64,000 nt of DNA from Actinomyces sp. AC-20-1. Its GTDB lineage: Bacteria > Actinomycetota > Actinomycetes > Actinomycetales > Actinomycetaceae. The notes below the pieces were generated by a model, which did no database searches, was not told the origin of the DNA, and was given only the letters and a program-made list of their open reading frames with translations. How positions within the stretch are numbered: position 1 is the stretch's first letter; every line of letters starts with the position of its first letter. A program made the position numbers and the translations under genes. The stretch spans positions 62,001 to 126,000 of the forward strand of contig NZ_JACJVC010000002.1 of the NCBI RefSeq assembly GCF_023369555.1, in the 5' to 3' direction. Of this stretch, positions 53,441-62,627 are shown piece by piece.

Positions 53441-55434
53441 CGGTAGCTCCTCACCTGCATCGGGACCACGCGGAACTCGAGCGGCTCCGAGCGCCGCGTG
53501 TGCCGGCCGCCGTCAGCCGTGTGCCAGGCGGAGACCGTGCACCAGTGCTCGTCGTCGCGGCGGGCCTCGCCGTCGTCCTGGAACTCCTCGCGGAAGTGGG
53601 CCCCGGCGGACTCGCGCCGGTCGAGGGCGTCGAGGACCATGAGCTCGGCGAGCTCGAGGAAGTCGGCCACGCGCAGCGCCTTCTCCAGCTCCTGGTTGAG
53701 ACGCTGGTCGTGTCCCGTGACCTTGACGTCGCGCCAGAACTCCTCGCGCAGGGCCCGCACCTGCCCCAGGGCGTCGATGAGGCCCTCCCGGGTGCGCGAG
53801 ACCCCGCAGCCGGAGTAGAGGATCTCACCGAGCCGGCGGTGGAACCAGACGGGCCGGTGCGTGCCGCGGCAGGAGATGAGGGCGTCGACGCGCGCGCGGG
53901 CGTCAGCGGCGGCGGCCAGCGCCTCAGGCGCGTCGGGGGCCAGCGGCGCCGTCCCGACGAGGCCGGCGAGGAAGTCCGGCACGGCCAGGGGGAGGGTGAA
54001 CCAGCCGTCCACGCAGGCGCTCAGCAGTGAGTTCGCGCCGAGGCGGTTGGCGCCGTGGTAGTTGTTCGAGGCCTCGCCGCCCACGAAGAGGCCGGGGATG
54101 GTGGACATGTGGTTGAAGTCCACCCACAGCCCGCCCATCGTGAAGTGGGCGCCGGGCGCGATGCGCATGGGCACCTCGTAGGGGTCCTCACCGGTGGCGT
54201 CGAGGTACATGTCGAAGAGGTTGCCGTAGCGCGAGGCGATGACCTCGCGCCCGACGCGTGCGACCGCGTCGCGGAAGTCGAGGTAGACGGAGTTCCTCAG
54301 CGGCCCGACGCCGCGCCCGGCCTCGATCTGCTCGCGGGCGTTGCGGGAGGCGACGTCGCGGGGCGTGAGGTTGCCGAAGGCCGGGTACTTGCGCTCGAGG
54401 TAGTAGTCGCGCTCGTCCTCGGGGATGTCGTTGGCGGGGCGCGGGTCCCCCGGCCGCAGGGGCACCCAGATGCGGCCGTCGTTGCGCAGGGACTCGCTCA
54501 TGAGCGTCGTCTTGGACTGCCAGTGCGAGGAGACGGGCAGGGCCGTGGGGTGGAACTGCACGAGGCAGGGGCTGGCGAAGGCGGCTCCGCGCCGGTGCGC
54601 GCGCCACGTGGCCGAGGCGTTCGAGGACATGGCGAGCGTCGAGTAGTGGTAGACGCTGCCGTAGCCGCCGGTGGCGAGGATGACGGCGTGGGCCGTGCGG
54701 ACGCTGATCTCACCGGTGAGCAGGTCGCGCACGACGACGCCCTGGGCGCGGCCGTCGGCGACGACCAGGTCGAGCACCTCGGTGCGCGTGCGCATACGCA
54801 CACGGCCGGCAGCGACCTGCTCCTGGAGGGCCTGGGCGCAGGCGACCTCGAGCTGCTGGCCGGTCTGGCCGCGCGTGTAGTACGTGCGTGAGACCTGCAC
54901 GCCGCCGAAGGAGCGGGTGGCGAGCCTGCCGCCGTACTCGCGGGCGAAGGGGGCGCCGATGGCGTCCATGTGGTCGATGACGCGCACGGACTCCTCGGCA
55001 AGGCGGACGACGTCGGCCTCGCGGGCCCGGTAGTCGCCGCCCTTGACCGTGTCCTTGACGAAGCGGTGGAGGGTGTCGCCGTCGACCTGGCGGGCGCGGG
55101 CGGCGTTGATCCCGCCCTGGGCGGCGACGGAGTGGGCGCGGCGCGGGGAGTCGTGCAGGCTGAGGCACTCGACCTGGTAGCCGAGGCGTGCGAGGGTGGC
55201 GGCGGCGCCCGAGCCGGCCAGCCCCGTGCCGACGACGATGACGCTCATCGTGCGCCGGTTGGCGGGGCTCACGAGCCGGTACTCGTCGCGGCGCCGCGCC
55301 CAGGCCTGCTCGGGTGGGCAGTCGGGCAAGTGCGCGTCCAGGTCGTCACCGACGTCGTAGAGGCCGTCGACGGGGCCGGGGACGCGGGCGGTGGGGCCGG
55401 AGGGCTCCCCACGGGGCCCGGGGTGCGCGCTCAT
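53437..55434 (-). CDS. sdhA: Succinate dehydrogenase/fumarate reductase flavoprotein subunit
   Basis: FAD-containing catalytic subunit of 665 residues. GTGLAGSGAAATLARLGY binds the ADP part of FAD and RRAHSVAAQGGINAA carries the His that is covalently flavinylated. HPTALPVSSHWQSKTTLMSESLRNDGR and HFTMGGLWVD are substrate and active-site segments. The C-terminal region (HFREEFQDDGEARRDDEHWCT) ends as expected. About 60 residues precede the FAD domain, a feature of this subfamily. Coupled by 4-bp overlaps to both sdhC and sdhB. Confidence 0.95.
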   Translation of the reverse strand: MSAHPGPRGEPSGPTARVPGPVDGLYDVGDDLDAHLPDCPPEQAWARRRDEYRLVSPANRRTMSVIVVGTGLAGSGAAATLARLGYQVECLSLHDSPRRAHSVAAQGGINAARARQVDGDTLHRFVKDTVKGGDYRAREADVVRLAEESVRVIDHMDAIGAPFAREYGGRLATRSFGGVQVSRTYYTRGQTGQQLEVACAQALQEQVAAGRVRMRTRTEVLDLVVADGRAQGVVVRDLLTGEISVRTAHAVILATGGYGSVYHYSTLAMSSNASATWRAHRRGAAFASPCLVQFHPTALPVSSHWQSKTTLMSESLRNDGRIWVPLRPGDPRPANDIPEDERDYYLERKYPAFGNLTPRDVASRNAREQIEAGRGVGPLRNSVYLDFRDAVARVGREVIASRYGNLFDMYLDATGEDPYEVPMRIAPGAHFTMGGLWVDFNHMSTIPGLFVGGEASNNYHGANRLGANSLLSACVDGWFTLPLAVPDFLAGLVGTAPLAPDAPEALAAAADARARVDALISCRGTHRPVWFHRRLGEILYSGCGVSRTREGLIDALGQVRALREEFWRDVKVTGHDQRLNQELEKALRVADFLELAELMVLDALDRRESAGAHFREEFQDDGEARRDDEHWCTVSAWHTADGGRHTRRSEPLEFRVVPMQVRSYR

Positions 55435-56192
55435 GAGAGGACTCCTGTGAGGATGAGGAGCGGCAGGGCGCCGTTCGCCACGGCGACCGCGAGGGCGAGC
55501 GCGACGGCGGTGACGGCGAGGACGGTCCGCAGGCGGGGGCCGGTGGCACCGAGGTCGTGGGCGACGGTCCACAGGCCCTGGGCCAGGTGGAGGCCGAGGG
55601 TGAGCATGACGAGCGTGTAGAAGACCGCCATGCCGGGGCGCGACAGCGAGGCGAGGAGGTTCTCGTAGGCGTGGGCGGTGAGCTGCCCGCCGCTGCGCGC
55701 GGCCTCCTGGAAGGAGCCGGGGGAGACGAGCCGGCCGATCGTGAGGTCGAGCAGGTGGACGGCGACGAAGACGAGGAGCAGGCCCCCGGTGACGGTCATC
55801 GAGCCCGCGCCGAGCGCCGCGGGCCGCGTACCGCGACGGCGGAAGACGCCCCGGGCGCGTCGGCCCCGCAGCCGGAGCGTGAGAGCGCTGGCGACGTGCA
55901 GCAGCAGGCAGGTGGCGAGGACCGCCCGCAGCGCCCACAGGACGCCGTCGTGGGGGACGAGCGGGTAGCCGACGTCGCGCAGCCAGGCCGCGTACGAGTT
56001 GTAGGCGTCGGCGCCCTGAAAGACCTTGAGGTTGCCGAGCATGTGGACGAGGACGAAGGCGCCCATGACCGTGCCGGTCACGGCCGCCACCGGCTTGAGG
56101 ACGGCGTTGGAGGTCCAGCGGGCACCACGGTGGACCGGGCGGGGGGCCGGTGCGTCTCCCAGCGGGTCTCGTCGTGCGGTGGCCGGTGCCAT
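55431..56192 (-). CDS. sdhC: Succinate dehydrogenase cytochrome b subunit (b558 type)
   Basis: Membrane anchor of 253 residues with five TM segments and two b-heme sites, the Bacillus/Wolinella type that uses menaquinone. His-bearing helices: MGAFVLVHMLGNLKVFQG, LLLHVASALTLRLRG, FVAVHLLDLTIGRLV and LMLTLGLHLAQGLWTVAHDLG. The LHMLGNLK-type segment is characteristic. ATG 56192 is preferred; an upstream in-frame ATG at 56240 lies across the promoter. Menaquinone genes menE, menA and menB follow a few kilobases away, consistent with this quinone. Confidence 0.92.
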   Translation of the reverse strand: MAPATARRDPLGDAPAPRPVHRGARWTSNAVLKPVAAVTGTVMGAFVLVHMLGNLKVFQGADAYNSYAAWLRDVGYPLVPHDGVLWALRAVLATCLLLHVASALTLRLRGRRARGVFRRRGTRPAALGAGSMTVTGGLLLVFVAVHLLDLTIGRLVSPGSFQEAARSGGQLTAHAYENLLASLSRPGMAVFYTLVMLTLGLHLAQGLWTVAHDLGATGPRLRTVLAVTAVALALAVAVANGALPLLILTGVLS

Positions 56193-56223
56193 GAGCGTTC
56201 CTCGGGCTCGACAGGGGTCCTCA

Positions 56224-56229
56224 ACTATA
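56224..56229 (-). promoter_or_regulatory. -10 element of the sdhCAB operon
   Basis: TATAGT on the minus strand, 31 bp before the sdhC ATG, is a near-consensus -10 in otherwise GC-rich DNA. The -35 is not clear. Confidence 0.45.
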
Positions 56230-56296
56230 TCCCAGATCACACATTCCTGTGGGTCGGGTGAGGGACCGTGCCTGTCCGGGCACTGCCCGCGGGGGC

Positions 56297-57262
56297 TCAG
56301 GCGGAGGGCATCTCGATCTCCTTGCCGCCGCGCGGCATGGCCTCGACGGCGCCCGACTGGGAGTTGCGGCGGAACAGGACGTTGGAGGCGCCCGCCAGCG
56401 CCCGCGCCTCGACCACGCGCGGCTGGCGGAACTGCCCGTGCGGGCCCGGGACGACCCCACCCGAGGGCAGCAGCGCCACGCGCGTGCCCGCGGTGAGGTA
56501 GAGGCCCGCCTCGACCACGCAGTTGTCCCCCAGCGGGATCCCCAGGCCGGAGCTGGCGCCCAACAGGCAGCCCTCGCCCAGGCTCACCCGGTCCAGGCCG
56601 GGGGTGGGCGTGCCCATCGTCGAGGCGCCGACGCCGATGTCCGAGCCCGCACCGACGACGACGCCGTGGGCGACGCGCCCCTCGATGAGGGAGCGGCCCA
56701 GGGTACCCGCGTTGTAGTTGACGAAGCCGGACTGCATGACGACCGTGCCCTCGGACAGGTAGGCGCCCAGGCGCACGCCCCCGGCGTCGCCCACGCGCAC
56801 GCCCGAGGGCATGACGTAGTCGAGCATGCGCGGGAAGCGGTCCACCGAGCGGACCGTCACCGGGTGGCCGAGCCTGGCCAGCAGGCGTGCGCGCGTGGTC
56901 TCGAAGTCCTCGGCCGCGCAGGGCCCCTCACTCGTCCACACGACGTTGGCCAGGCGCGAGACGATCCCGTCGAGGTTGACGGTGCCGGGCAGCACGAGGC
57001 GGTGGGACAGCAGGTGCAGGCGCAGGTAGGCGCCCGCCACCGTCTGGGGGGCGTCGTCCAGGTCCGACCACGTGCGCACGACGGTCGTGTGCACGCCGCG
57101 GGCCTCGTCGCGCCGCTCCATGGCGGACAGGGTGGCGCGCAGGTCCGCGTGGCCGTCCTCGGGCTCGTCGCCCAGGACGGGCCTGGGGTACCAGACGTCA
57201 AGGGTGTTGCCGTCATCGGTCACGGTTGCGAGGCCCAGGCCCCATGCGCTGCGTGTCGTCAT
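56297..57262 (-). CDS. dapD: 2,3,4,5-Tetrahydropyridine-2,6-dicarboxylate N-succinyltransferase
   Basis: Succinylates tetrahydrodipicolinate, the first committed step of the succinylase DAP route. The 321-residue actinobacterial form has an N-terminal alpha/beta region, then a left-handed beta-helix of hexapeptide repeats (GVRVGDAGGVRLGAYLSEGT, VGAGSDIGVGASTMGT, VSLGEGCLLGASSGLGIPLGD) and a C-terminal loop (ALAGASNVLFRRNSQSGAVEA). TATCGT (complement of 57270-57275) is 7 nt before ATG 57262. Pairs functionally with dapC. Confidence 0.94.
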   Translation of the reverse strand: MTTRSAWGLGLATVTDDGNTLDVWYPRPVLGDEPEDGHADLRATLSAMERRDEARGVHTTVVRTWSDLDDAPQTVAGAYLRLHLLSHRLVLPGTVNLDGIVSRLANVVWTSEGPCAAEDFETTRARLLARLGHPVTVRSVDRFPRMLDYVMPSGVRVGDAGGVRLGAYLSEGTVVMQSGFVNYNAGTLGRSLIEGRVAHGVVVGAGSDIGVGASTMGTPTPGLDRVSLGEGCLLGASSGLGIPLGDNCVVEAGLYLTAGTRVALLPSGGVVPGPHGQFRQPRVVEARALAGASNVLFRRNSQSGAVEAMPRGGKEIEMPSA

Positions 57263-57328
57263 GGCTCACACGATACGGGAGGTCATGGGGCAGCGGGGGT
57301 CGCCGGCCGGGCGTGAGAGGATCACGCC

Positions 57329-58024
57329 ATGGCGAGCACGGCACGCACGACGATCCACCTCATGAGGCACGGTGAGGTCCACAACCCCGAGGGCGTCCTC
57401 TACGGGCGCATGCCCGGCTACCACCTGTCCGCGCTGGGCCACCGGATGGCGGCCCAGGTCGCCGACGTCCTGTCCTCCTCCGGCCACGACCTCGCGGCCG
57501 TCATCACCTCCCCGCTCGAGCGCGCCGTCGAGACCGGCGCCCCCACGGCCGCCGCCTTCGGCCTCGAGGCCCGGACGGACGTGCGGCTCATCGAGGCGGG
57601 CAACCACTTCGAGGGTGTGGCCGTCAACGCCAACCGGTGGGTCCTGGCCCACCCGGAGCACTGGCGCTACTACCTCAACCCCCTGCGACCCTCCTGGGGC
57701 GAGCCCTACACCGAGCTCGTCACCCGCGTGAGCGCCGTCGTGCGCGAGGCCCGGGCGCGCTACGAGGGCCACGAGGTGCTGCTCGTCTCCCACCAGCTGC
57801 CCGTGTGGGCCACCCGCCTGTGGCTCGAGGGCCGCCCGCTCGCCCACGACCCGCGTCGGCGCGAGTGCTCGCTCGCCTCACTCACCTCACTCACCTTCGA
57901 CGGCGCCACGCTCACGGGCCTGGCCTACTGGGAGCCCGCGGGCGACCTCCTGCGCCGCGCGCAGGACATGGTCCCCGGCACCTCGGCCGCCTCCGAGAAG
58001 CTGCCGGAGGAGGCCGCCAGGTGA
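57329..58024 (+). CDS. Histidine phosphatase (phosphoglycerate mutase-like)
   Basis: A 231-residue member of histidine phosphatase branch 1. The phosphohistidine motif is LMRHGEVHNPEG and the second catalytic segment is HEVLLVSHQLPVWA. Other conserved parts are YGRMPGYHLSALGHRMA and SPLERAVETGAPTAA. GAGGAT lies 6 nt before ATG 57329. Substrate unknown. Its stop overlaps the next gene as GTGA. Confidence 0.88.
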   Translation: MASTARTTIHLMRHGEVHNPEGVLYGRMPGYHLSALGHRMAAQVADVLSSSGHDLAAVITSPLERAVETGAPTAAAFGLEARTDVRLIEAGNHFEGVAVNANRWVLAHPEHWRYYLNPLRPSWGEPYTELVTRVSAVVREARARYEGHEVLLVSHQLPVWATRLWLEGRPLAHDPRRRECSLASLTSLTFDGATLTGLAYWEPAGDLLRRAQDMVPGTSAASEKLPEEAAR

Positions 58025-58764
58025 CGCCCCCCGACGGCCAGGAGCCCGAGGTCCTGGCGGGGGAGGGGCCGGGGGGAGCGCTGGTGCCCAGCGGCCCCAC
58101 CTGCCTCGCCCGCGCCGGGCGCCCTGAGCCCCGTCGCCCGTGGACCGGCCAGGACTTCGTGTGGTGGCACACCGCCGGGGTCCTCAGCTCGGTGCGCCGG
58201 GGCCGGCGGCCCAACCCGGTCTCGCCGGTGGTGGACCCGGTGCGCCGGACCTTCGCGGCCGACGAGGTCATGCTCGCCTCCTGCGACGCTGAGATGCTCG
58301 TCTACAGGCGCGGGGACGCGACCTACAACCCCTCGCGCGGCCTCTTCCTCGCCGGCGGGCCCGTGGGCCTGGCGCTCACCGCCGCCTTCTTCGGCGGGCA
58401 GGCCTACCTCAACAGCAAGCGCCGCAAGGCGGCGGAGGCGGACGCCGTCGAGCGCTGGCGGCACCTGGCCGACGCGCGCCTGACGGTCTCGACGCACGGG
58501 ATCTACATCGGCACGGGCGAGGGGATCATGCCGGTGGCCTTCCGCGACGTGCAGGAGGTGCTGCTCACCGGCACCGGCGAGGTGGTGATGGCGGCGGCCA
58601 ACAGCAGCGGCTCGGCGCGCTGGAAGCTGCGCGCGCAGTGGGCCGAGCTCGTGCTCGTCCTGTGGTCCGCGCAGTACATGCCGGAGCACCCGCAGGTGGC
58701 GGGGAGCGCGTGGCTGCCGCAGGACTGGTTCCTGCACGCAGCCGCGCACGGCTACGAGGTCTGA
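58021..58764 (+). CDS. Hypothetical actinobacterial protein with one membrane segment
   Basis: A 247-residue protein of no recognised family. Visible features: a Gly/Pro-rich basic N-terminal third, a core with DEVMLASCDAEMLVYRRGDATYNP, a possible membrane hairpin (GLFLAGGPVGLALTAAFFGGQAYL) followed by KRRKAAEADAVERWRHLADARL, and a C-terminal strand-rich part (ADARLTVSTHGIYIGTGEGI) resembling PH-like regulatory modules. GTG 58021 is translationally coupled to the histidine phosphatase. Function unknown. Confidence 0.65.
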   Translation: MTPPDGQEPEVLAGEGPGGALVPSGPTCLARAGRPEPRRPWTGQDFVWWHTAGVLSSVRRGRRPNPVSPVVDPVRRTFAADEVMLASCDAEMLVYRRGDATYNPSRGLFLAGGPVGLALTAAFFGGQAYLNSKRRKAAEADAVERWRHLADARLTVSTHGIYIGTGEGIMPVAFRDVQEVLLTGTGEVVMAAANSSGSARWKLRAQWAELVLVLWSAQYMPEHPQVAGSAWLPQDWFLHAAAHGYEV

Positions 58765-58792
58765 GGGCCCGCGTGAGGTCCGGGCAGAGCGC

Positions 58793-59149
58793 TCAGTCGT
58801 CCTCGCCGTCGTCCTCCTCCTTGCGCCGCCTGATGTCCCGCTCGAGGTTGCGCAGGAACTCCGGGTCGTCATCGGGTGCCACGGGCGTGGGCCGCTCGGG
58901 GCGGCGCAGCCGCGTGCCCTCACGCGAGGACCAGACGGTCGGCTCGACGTAGCCCCCGCGCTCCTCAGCCGCCTTGACCCGGCTCGTGATGATCCAGGCG
59001 ATCGGCCCGACCACCGTGATGGCGACGATAATGATGATCCACAGGAACTTCGGCATCCTCGCCGGCATGGACTCGTCCGGCGTGCGTGCGCAGTCCAGCA
59101 GTGAGTAGATCGTCAGGGCGATGACGAGGACAGTGAGGAGCAGGCGCAT
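58793..59149 (-). CDS. PLDc_N-domain small membrane protein
   Basis: A 118-residue protein with two TM segments (LLTVLVIALTIYSLLDCA and FLWIIIIVAITVVGPIAWIIT) in the PLDc_N/phospholipase-D-nuclease N-terminal pattern, plus a charged C-terminal tail rich in Arg, Asp and Glu. No catalytic phospholipase domain is attached. Such proteins are frequently found beside men genes in actinobacteria; role unknown. TAGGGT is 7 nt before ATG 59149. Confidence 0.8.
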   Translation of the reverse strand: MRLLLTVLVIALTIYSLLDCARTPDESMPARMPKFLWIIIIVAITVVGPIAWIITSRVKAAEERGGYVEPTVWSSREGTRLRRPERPTPVAPDDDPEFLRNLERDIRRRKEEDDGEDD

Positions 59150-59239
59150 GCCTCACACCCTAGCCGACGGCGTCCCGCCGGCCTCAGGGGCGGGCGGGCC
59201 CTCTCGCTCCTGGCGCACAGCGTGTGCGACGCTGGGGCG

Positions 59240-60481
59240 GTGACCACCCGCCCCGTCCGCCAGGTCCTGCCGCTCGTGGGCGGCACGCGCCCCGACGACG
59301 TCGCCCGACTGCACCGGGCCCTGGTGGACGCGGCCGCCCGGCCCGGGCCCCTGCTCCTGCCCGTGGCCCCCGGCGAGGACCCGGCCGGGACCCTCGCCCT
59401 GATCGAGGAGGCGGCCCGCCCCGACCTGGCCGAGCGGGCCGACGTCCTCCTGCGCACCTCGGGCTCGACCACCGGTACCGGCAGCCTCATCGCCATGAGC
59501 GCCGGGGCGCTGCTCGCCTCGGCGCACGCCACCCACGCCCGTCTGGGGGGACCCGGCGCCTGGGTCCTGGCCCTGCCCGCCCACCACGTCGCCGGCCTGC
59601 AGGTGCTCCTGCGCTCCGTCGTCGCCGGCACCCGCCCGCTCGTGCTCGACACCTCGGACGGCTTCGACCCCGAGGCCCTGGCCGACCTCCTCCAGGGGGC
59701 GCGCGCTCCGGGCGACGGCGGGCCGCGGCTGTACCTGTCCCTCGTGCCCACCCAGCTGCGGCGCTGCCTCGACAGCCCCCGTGCCAGCAGCGCCCTGGCG
59801 CGCTGCGCGACGGTCCTCGTCGGTGGGGCCGCCACCGGGGCGGACCTGCTCGCCCGGGCCCGCGGCTGCGGCGTCCCGGTGGTCACGACTTACGGGATGA
59901 GTGAGACCGGTGGCGGCTGCGTCTACGACGGCGTGGCGCTCGACGGCGTGGGCGTGCGCATCGAGGACCCCGACGCCGACGGCACGGGACGCGTGGTCCT
60001 CACCGGCCCCGTGCTCGCCGAGGGCCACCTCCTCGCCCCGGCCGGCACCACCACCTCCTTCCGTCCCGCCTCCGGCGGGGCGCCGCGCGCGGTCGTCACG
60101 GCCGACCGCGGCCGCCTCGAGAGCGGACGCCTCACCGTCCTCGGGCGCCTCGACGACGTCATCGTCACCGGGGGCGTCAAGGTCGAGCCGCGTGAGGTCG
60201 AGGAGGTGATGACGCGCCTGCCGGGCGTGGCCCAGGCCTGCGTCGTCGGCGTGCCCGACGAGCAGTGGGGCAGCGCCGTCGTCGCCGTCGTCGTCGCCCA
60301 CGACGGGCAGCAGGTGGAGGCCGGGGCCCTGCGCGCCGCCGCCCGCGCCCGGCTGGACGGGGCCCACGCGCCCAAGGAGGTCGTCGTCGTCGGCTCCCTG
60401 CCCGAGCGGGGACCGGGCAAGACGGACCGCCGCGCCGTGGCCCGGCTCGCGGCCGGGGCCCGTGCCGGGGGAGAACGGTGA
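59240..60481 (+). CDS. menE: o-Succinylbenzoate-CoA ligase
   Basis: Adenylate-forming enzyme (413 residues) activating o-succinylbenzoate in menaquinone biosynthesis. The ATP-binding loop is LLRTSGSTTGTGSLIAMS, followed by ALPAHHVAGLQVLLRS, TYGMSETGGGCVYDG and the C-terminal GRLDDVIVTGGVKVEPREVEEV and GPGKTDRRAV with the catalytic Lys. It is shorter than E. coli MenE in the N-terminal region. GACGCT at 59228-59233 is 6 nt before GTG 59240. The menA gene follows by 45 bp and menB is convergent. Confidence 0.92.
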   Translation: MTTRPVRQVLPLVGGTRPDDVARLHRALVDAAARPGPLLLPVAPGEDPAGTLALIEEAARPDLAERADVLLRTSGSTTGTGSLIAMSAGALLASAHATHARLGGPGAWVLALPAHHVAGLQVLLRSVVAGTRPLVLDTSDGFDPEALADLLQGARAPGDGGPRLYLSLVPTQLRRCLDSPRASSALARCATVLVGGAATGADLLARARGCGVPVVTTYGMSETGGGCVYDGVALDGVGVRIEDPDADGTGRVVLTGPVLAEGHLLAPAGTTTSFRPASGGAPRAVVTADRGRLESGRLTVLGRLDDVIVTGGVKVEPREVEEVMTRLPGVAQACVVGVPDEQWGSAVVAVVVAHDGQQVEAGALRAAARARLDGAHAPKEVVVVGSLPERGPGKTDRRAVARLAAGARAGGER

Positions 60482-60526
60482 GCCCCTTGCTACGCTCCGG
60501 GCAGCCGAGATGAGGAGGACAACCTC

Positions 60527-61495
60527 GTGACCGAGCCCGCCAGCCCGACCCGACCCGTCGCGTCGCAGCAGTCCGCCACGAGCTGGGCGGAGGTCGTGCG
60601 CCTGCGCACCCTGCCCGCCGCCGTCGCCCCCGTCATCCTGGGAGGCGGGGCCGCGGTGGCCCTGGGCACCTTCTCCCTGCCGCGCACCCTGCTCGCGGCG
60701 GGCGTCGCCCTGGCCCTGCAGATCGGCAGCAACCTCGCCAACGACTACTCCGACGGCGTGCGCGGCACCGACGACGAGCGCACCGGCCCGCCCCGGCTCA
60801 CCGCCAGCGGGCTGGTGGCCCCGTCGAGCGTCAAGCGCGCGGCCTTCGGGTGCTTCGGCGTCGCCGCGCTGCTGGGGCTCGTCGTCGTCGTCCTGACCCA
60901 GCAGTGGTGGCTCGTCCTCGCCGGCGTCGCCGCCGTGGCCGCCGCCTGGTTCTACACGGGCGGGCCGCGCCCCTACGGCTACGCGGGCCTGGGAGAGGTC
61001 TTCGTCTTCGTCTTCTTCGGCCTCATGGCCACCTGCGGCACCGTGTACATCCAGGGCGGCTCGGTGCCCGGCTGGGTGTGGGTGGCGGCCTGCGGCATCG
61101 GGCTCATCGCCTGCTCCCTGCTCATGGTCAACAACCTGCGCGACATCGACACGGACCCCGCCCACGGCAAGAGGACCCTGGCGGTGCGCCTGGGCGACGA
61201 GCGGGCCCGCACCGCCTTCGTGGCGATGGTGTACCTGCCGGTGGCGCTGGGGCTCGGGGCACTGGCCTGGGCCTGGACGGGGCAGGCCGGCGGGGGGAGC
61301 GAGCGGAACACGCTGTGGGCGGTGGTCGTCCTGCTGGTGGTGCTCCTCGTCCTGTCCGGGATGGCGGACCGGGTGACGCGCCCCGTCGTCGCCCGTGCCA
61401 CCGGGCGCGACCTCATCCCGGTCCTGCGCGACGCCGGGTTCTACGAGCTGGTCTACGGGGTCCTCATCGCCCTCGGGCTCATCGGCGCCTTCTGA
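60527..61495 (+). CDS. menA: 1,4-Dihydroxy-2-naphthoate polyprenyltransferase
   Basis: UbiA-superfamily membrane enzyme (322 residues) attaching the isoprenoid chain to dihydroxynaphthoate. Prenyl-diphosphate motifs: NLANDYSDGVRGTDDERTGP (first Asp-rich) and NNLRDIDTDPAHGKRTLAVRLG (second). Eight or nine TM segments are visible. GTG 60527 is preceded by GAGGAGGAC. Likely co-transcribed with menE. Confidence 0.95.
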   Translation: MTEPASPTRPVASQQSATSWAEVVRLRTLPAAVAPVILGGGAAVALGTFSLPRTLLAAGVALALQIGSNLANDYSDGVRGTDDERTGPPRLTASGLVAPSSVKRAAFGCFGVAALLGLVVVVLTQQWWLVLAGVAAVAAAWFYTGGPRPYGYAGLGEVFVFVFFGLMATCGTVYIQGGSVPGWVWVAACGIGLIACSLLMVNNLRDIDTDPAHGKRTLAVRLGDERARTAFVAMVYLPVALGLGALAWAWTGQAGGGSERNTLWAVVVLLVVLLVLSGMADRVTRPVVARATGRDLIPVLRDAGFYELVYGVLIALGLIGAF

Positions 61496-61543
61496 GCGGC
61501 GCTGCCGGCGAGCTGCCTGGACTGCGGTCCGGGGCACCCCGCC

Positions 61544-62602
61544 TCAGAAGTAGTACGGGTACGGCGACCAGTCCGGCTCGCGGCGCTGGAGGAAGGCGTC
61601 ACGGCCCTCGAGGGCCTCGTCCGTCATGTACGCCAGCCGCGTCGCCTCGCCGGCGAAGACCTGCTGGCCCGCCAGGCCGTCGTCGGCCAGGTTGAAGGCG
61701 AGCTTGAGCATGCGGATCGCCTGCGGGGACTTCGAGGCCACCGTGGCCGCGTACTCCAGGGCCCGCTCCTCGAGCTCGGCGTGCGGCACGGCCTCGTTGA
61801 CCACGCCCCAGCGCTCGGCCTCCTCGGCGCCGTAGGTGCGCGCCAGGAAGAAGATCTCCCGGGCGCGCTTGTCACCCACCTGCCGGGCCAGCAGGGCGGA
61901 GCCGTAGCCGGCGTCGAAGGAGCCGACGTTGGCGTCCGTCTGCTTGAAGCGCGCGTGCTCGAGCGAGGCGAGCGACAGGTCGCACACGACGTTGAGGGAG
62001 TGCCCGCCGCCGGCCGCCCATCCGGAGACGGCCGCGATGACGACCTTCGGCATGGTGCGGATGAGCCGCTGGACCTCCAGGATGTGCAGGCGCCCCGCCC
62101 GGGCGGCGTCGACGCGCGACTGCCGGGCCGCGACCTCGTCGTCATGGACGCCGGCCTGTGCGCGGTCGGCCGGGCTGCCGGCCTCAACCGTCTCGTAGTG
62201 GTAGCCGTCGCGCCCGCGGATGCGCTGGTCGCCACCGGAGCAGAACCCCCAGCCGCCGTCCCTGGGGGAGGGGCCGTTGCCGGTGAGGATGACGGCGCCG
62301 ACGTCCCCGCTCCTCCGGGCGTGGTCGAGCACCCGGTAGAGCTCGTCCACGGTGTGGGGGCGGAAGGCGTTGCGCAGCTCGGGGCGGTCGAGGGCGACGC
62401 GCACCACCGGCAGGTCGCGCAGCCACACGCCGTCGGCGTCGCGCTCACAGCCGCGGTGGTAGGTGACGTCGCTCAGGCCCCCCGGACCGGTCGAGCGGTT
62501 GGCGAAGCCCTCGACCTCGCGCCAGCGGGAGGGGTCGAAGACCTGCGAGACCCGCTCGGACAGCGGGTGGGGCGACGGCGCGGCGGGGCGGGAGGTGCTC
62601 AT
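61544..62602 (-). CDS. menB: 1,4-Dihydroxy-2-naphthoyl-CoA synthase
   Basis: Crotonase-fold ring-closing enzyme of menaquinone synthesis, 352 residues. Characteristic segments: VALDRPELRNAFRPHTVDELYRVLDHAR, GWGFCSGGDQRIRGRDGY, VIAAVSGWAAGGGHSLNVVCDL, TDANVGSFDAGYGSALLARQVG and the ending EPDWSPYPYYF, which is nearly invariant in MenB. TACCCT (complement of 62609-62614) is 6 nt before ATG 62602, so leaderless. It converges on menA. Confidence 0.95.
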   Translation of the reverse strand: MSTSRPAAPSPHPLSERVSQVFDPSRWREVEGFANRSTGPGGLSDVTYHRGCERDADGVWLRDLPVVRVALDRPELRNAFRPHTVDELYRVLDHARRSGDVGAVILTGNGPSPRDGGWGFCSGGDQRIRGRDGYHYETVEAGSPADRAQAGVHDDEVAARQSRVDAARAGRLHILEVQRLIRTMPKVVIAAVSGWAAGGGHSLNVVCDLSLASLEHARFKQTDANVGSFDAGYGSALLARQVGDKRAREIFFLARTYGAEEAERWGVVNEAVPHAELEERALEYAATVASKSPQAIRMLKLAFNLADDGLAGQQVFAGEATRLAYMTDEALEGRDAFLQRREPDWSPYPYYF

Positions 62603-62627
62603 GCGCCCAGGGTAGGGGTGGGCGTCC

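Noticed and set aside
59153-61537. Long minus-strand frame antisense to menE and menA
   Set aside because: Same shadow effect; menE and menA motifs on the plus strand are unambiguous.
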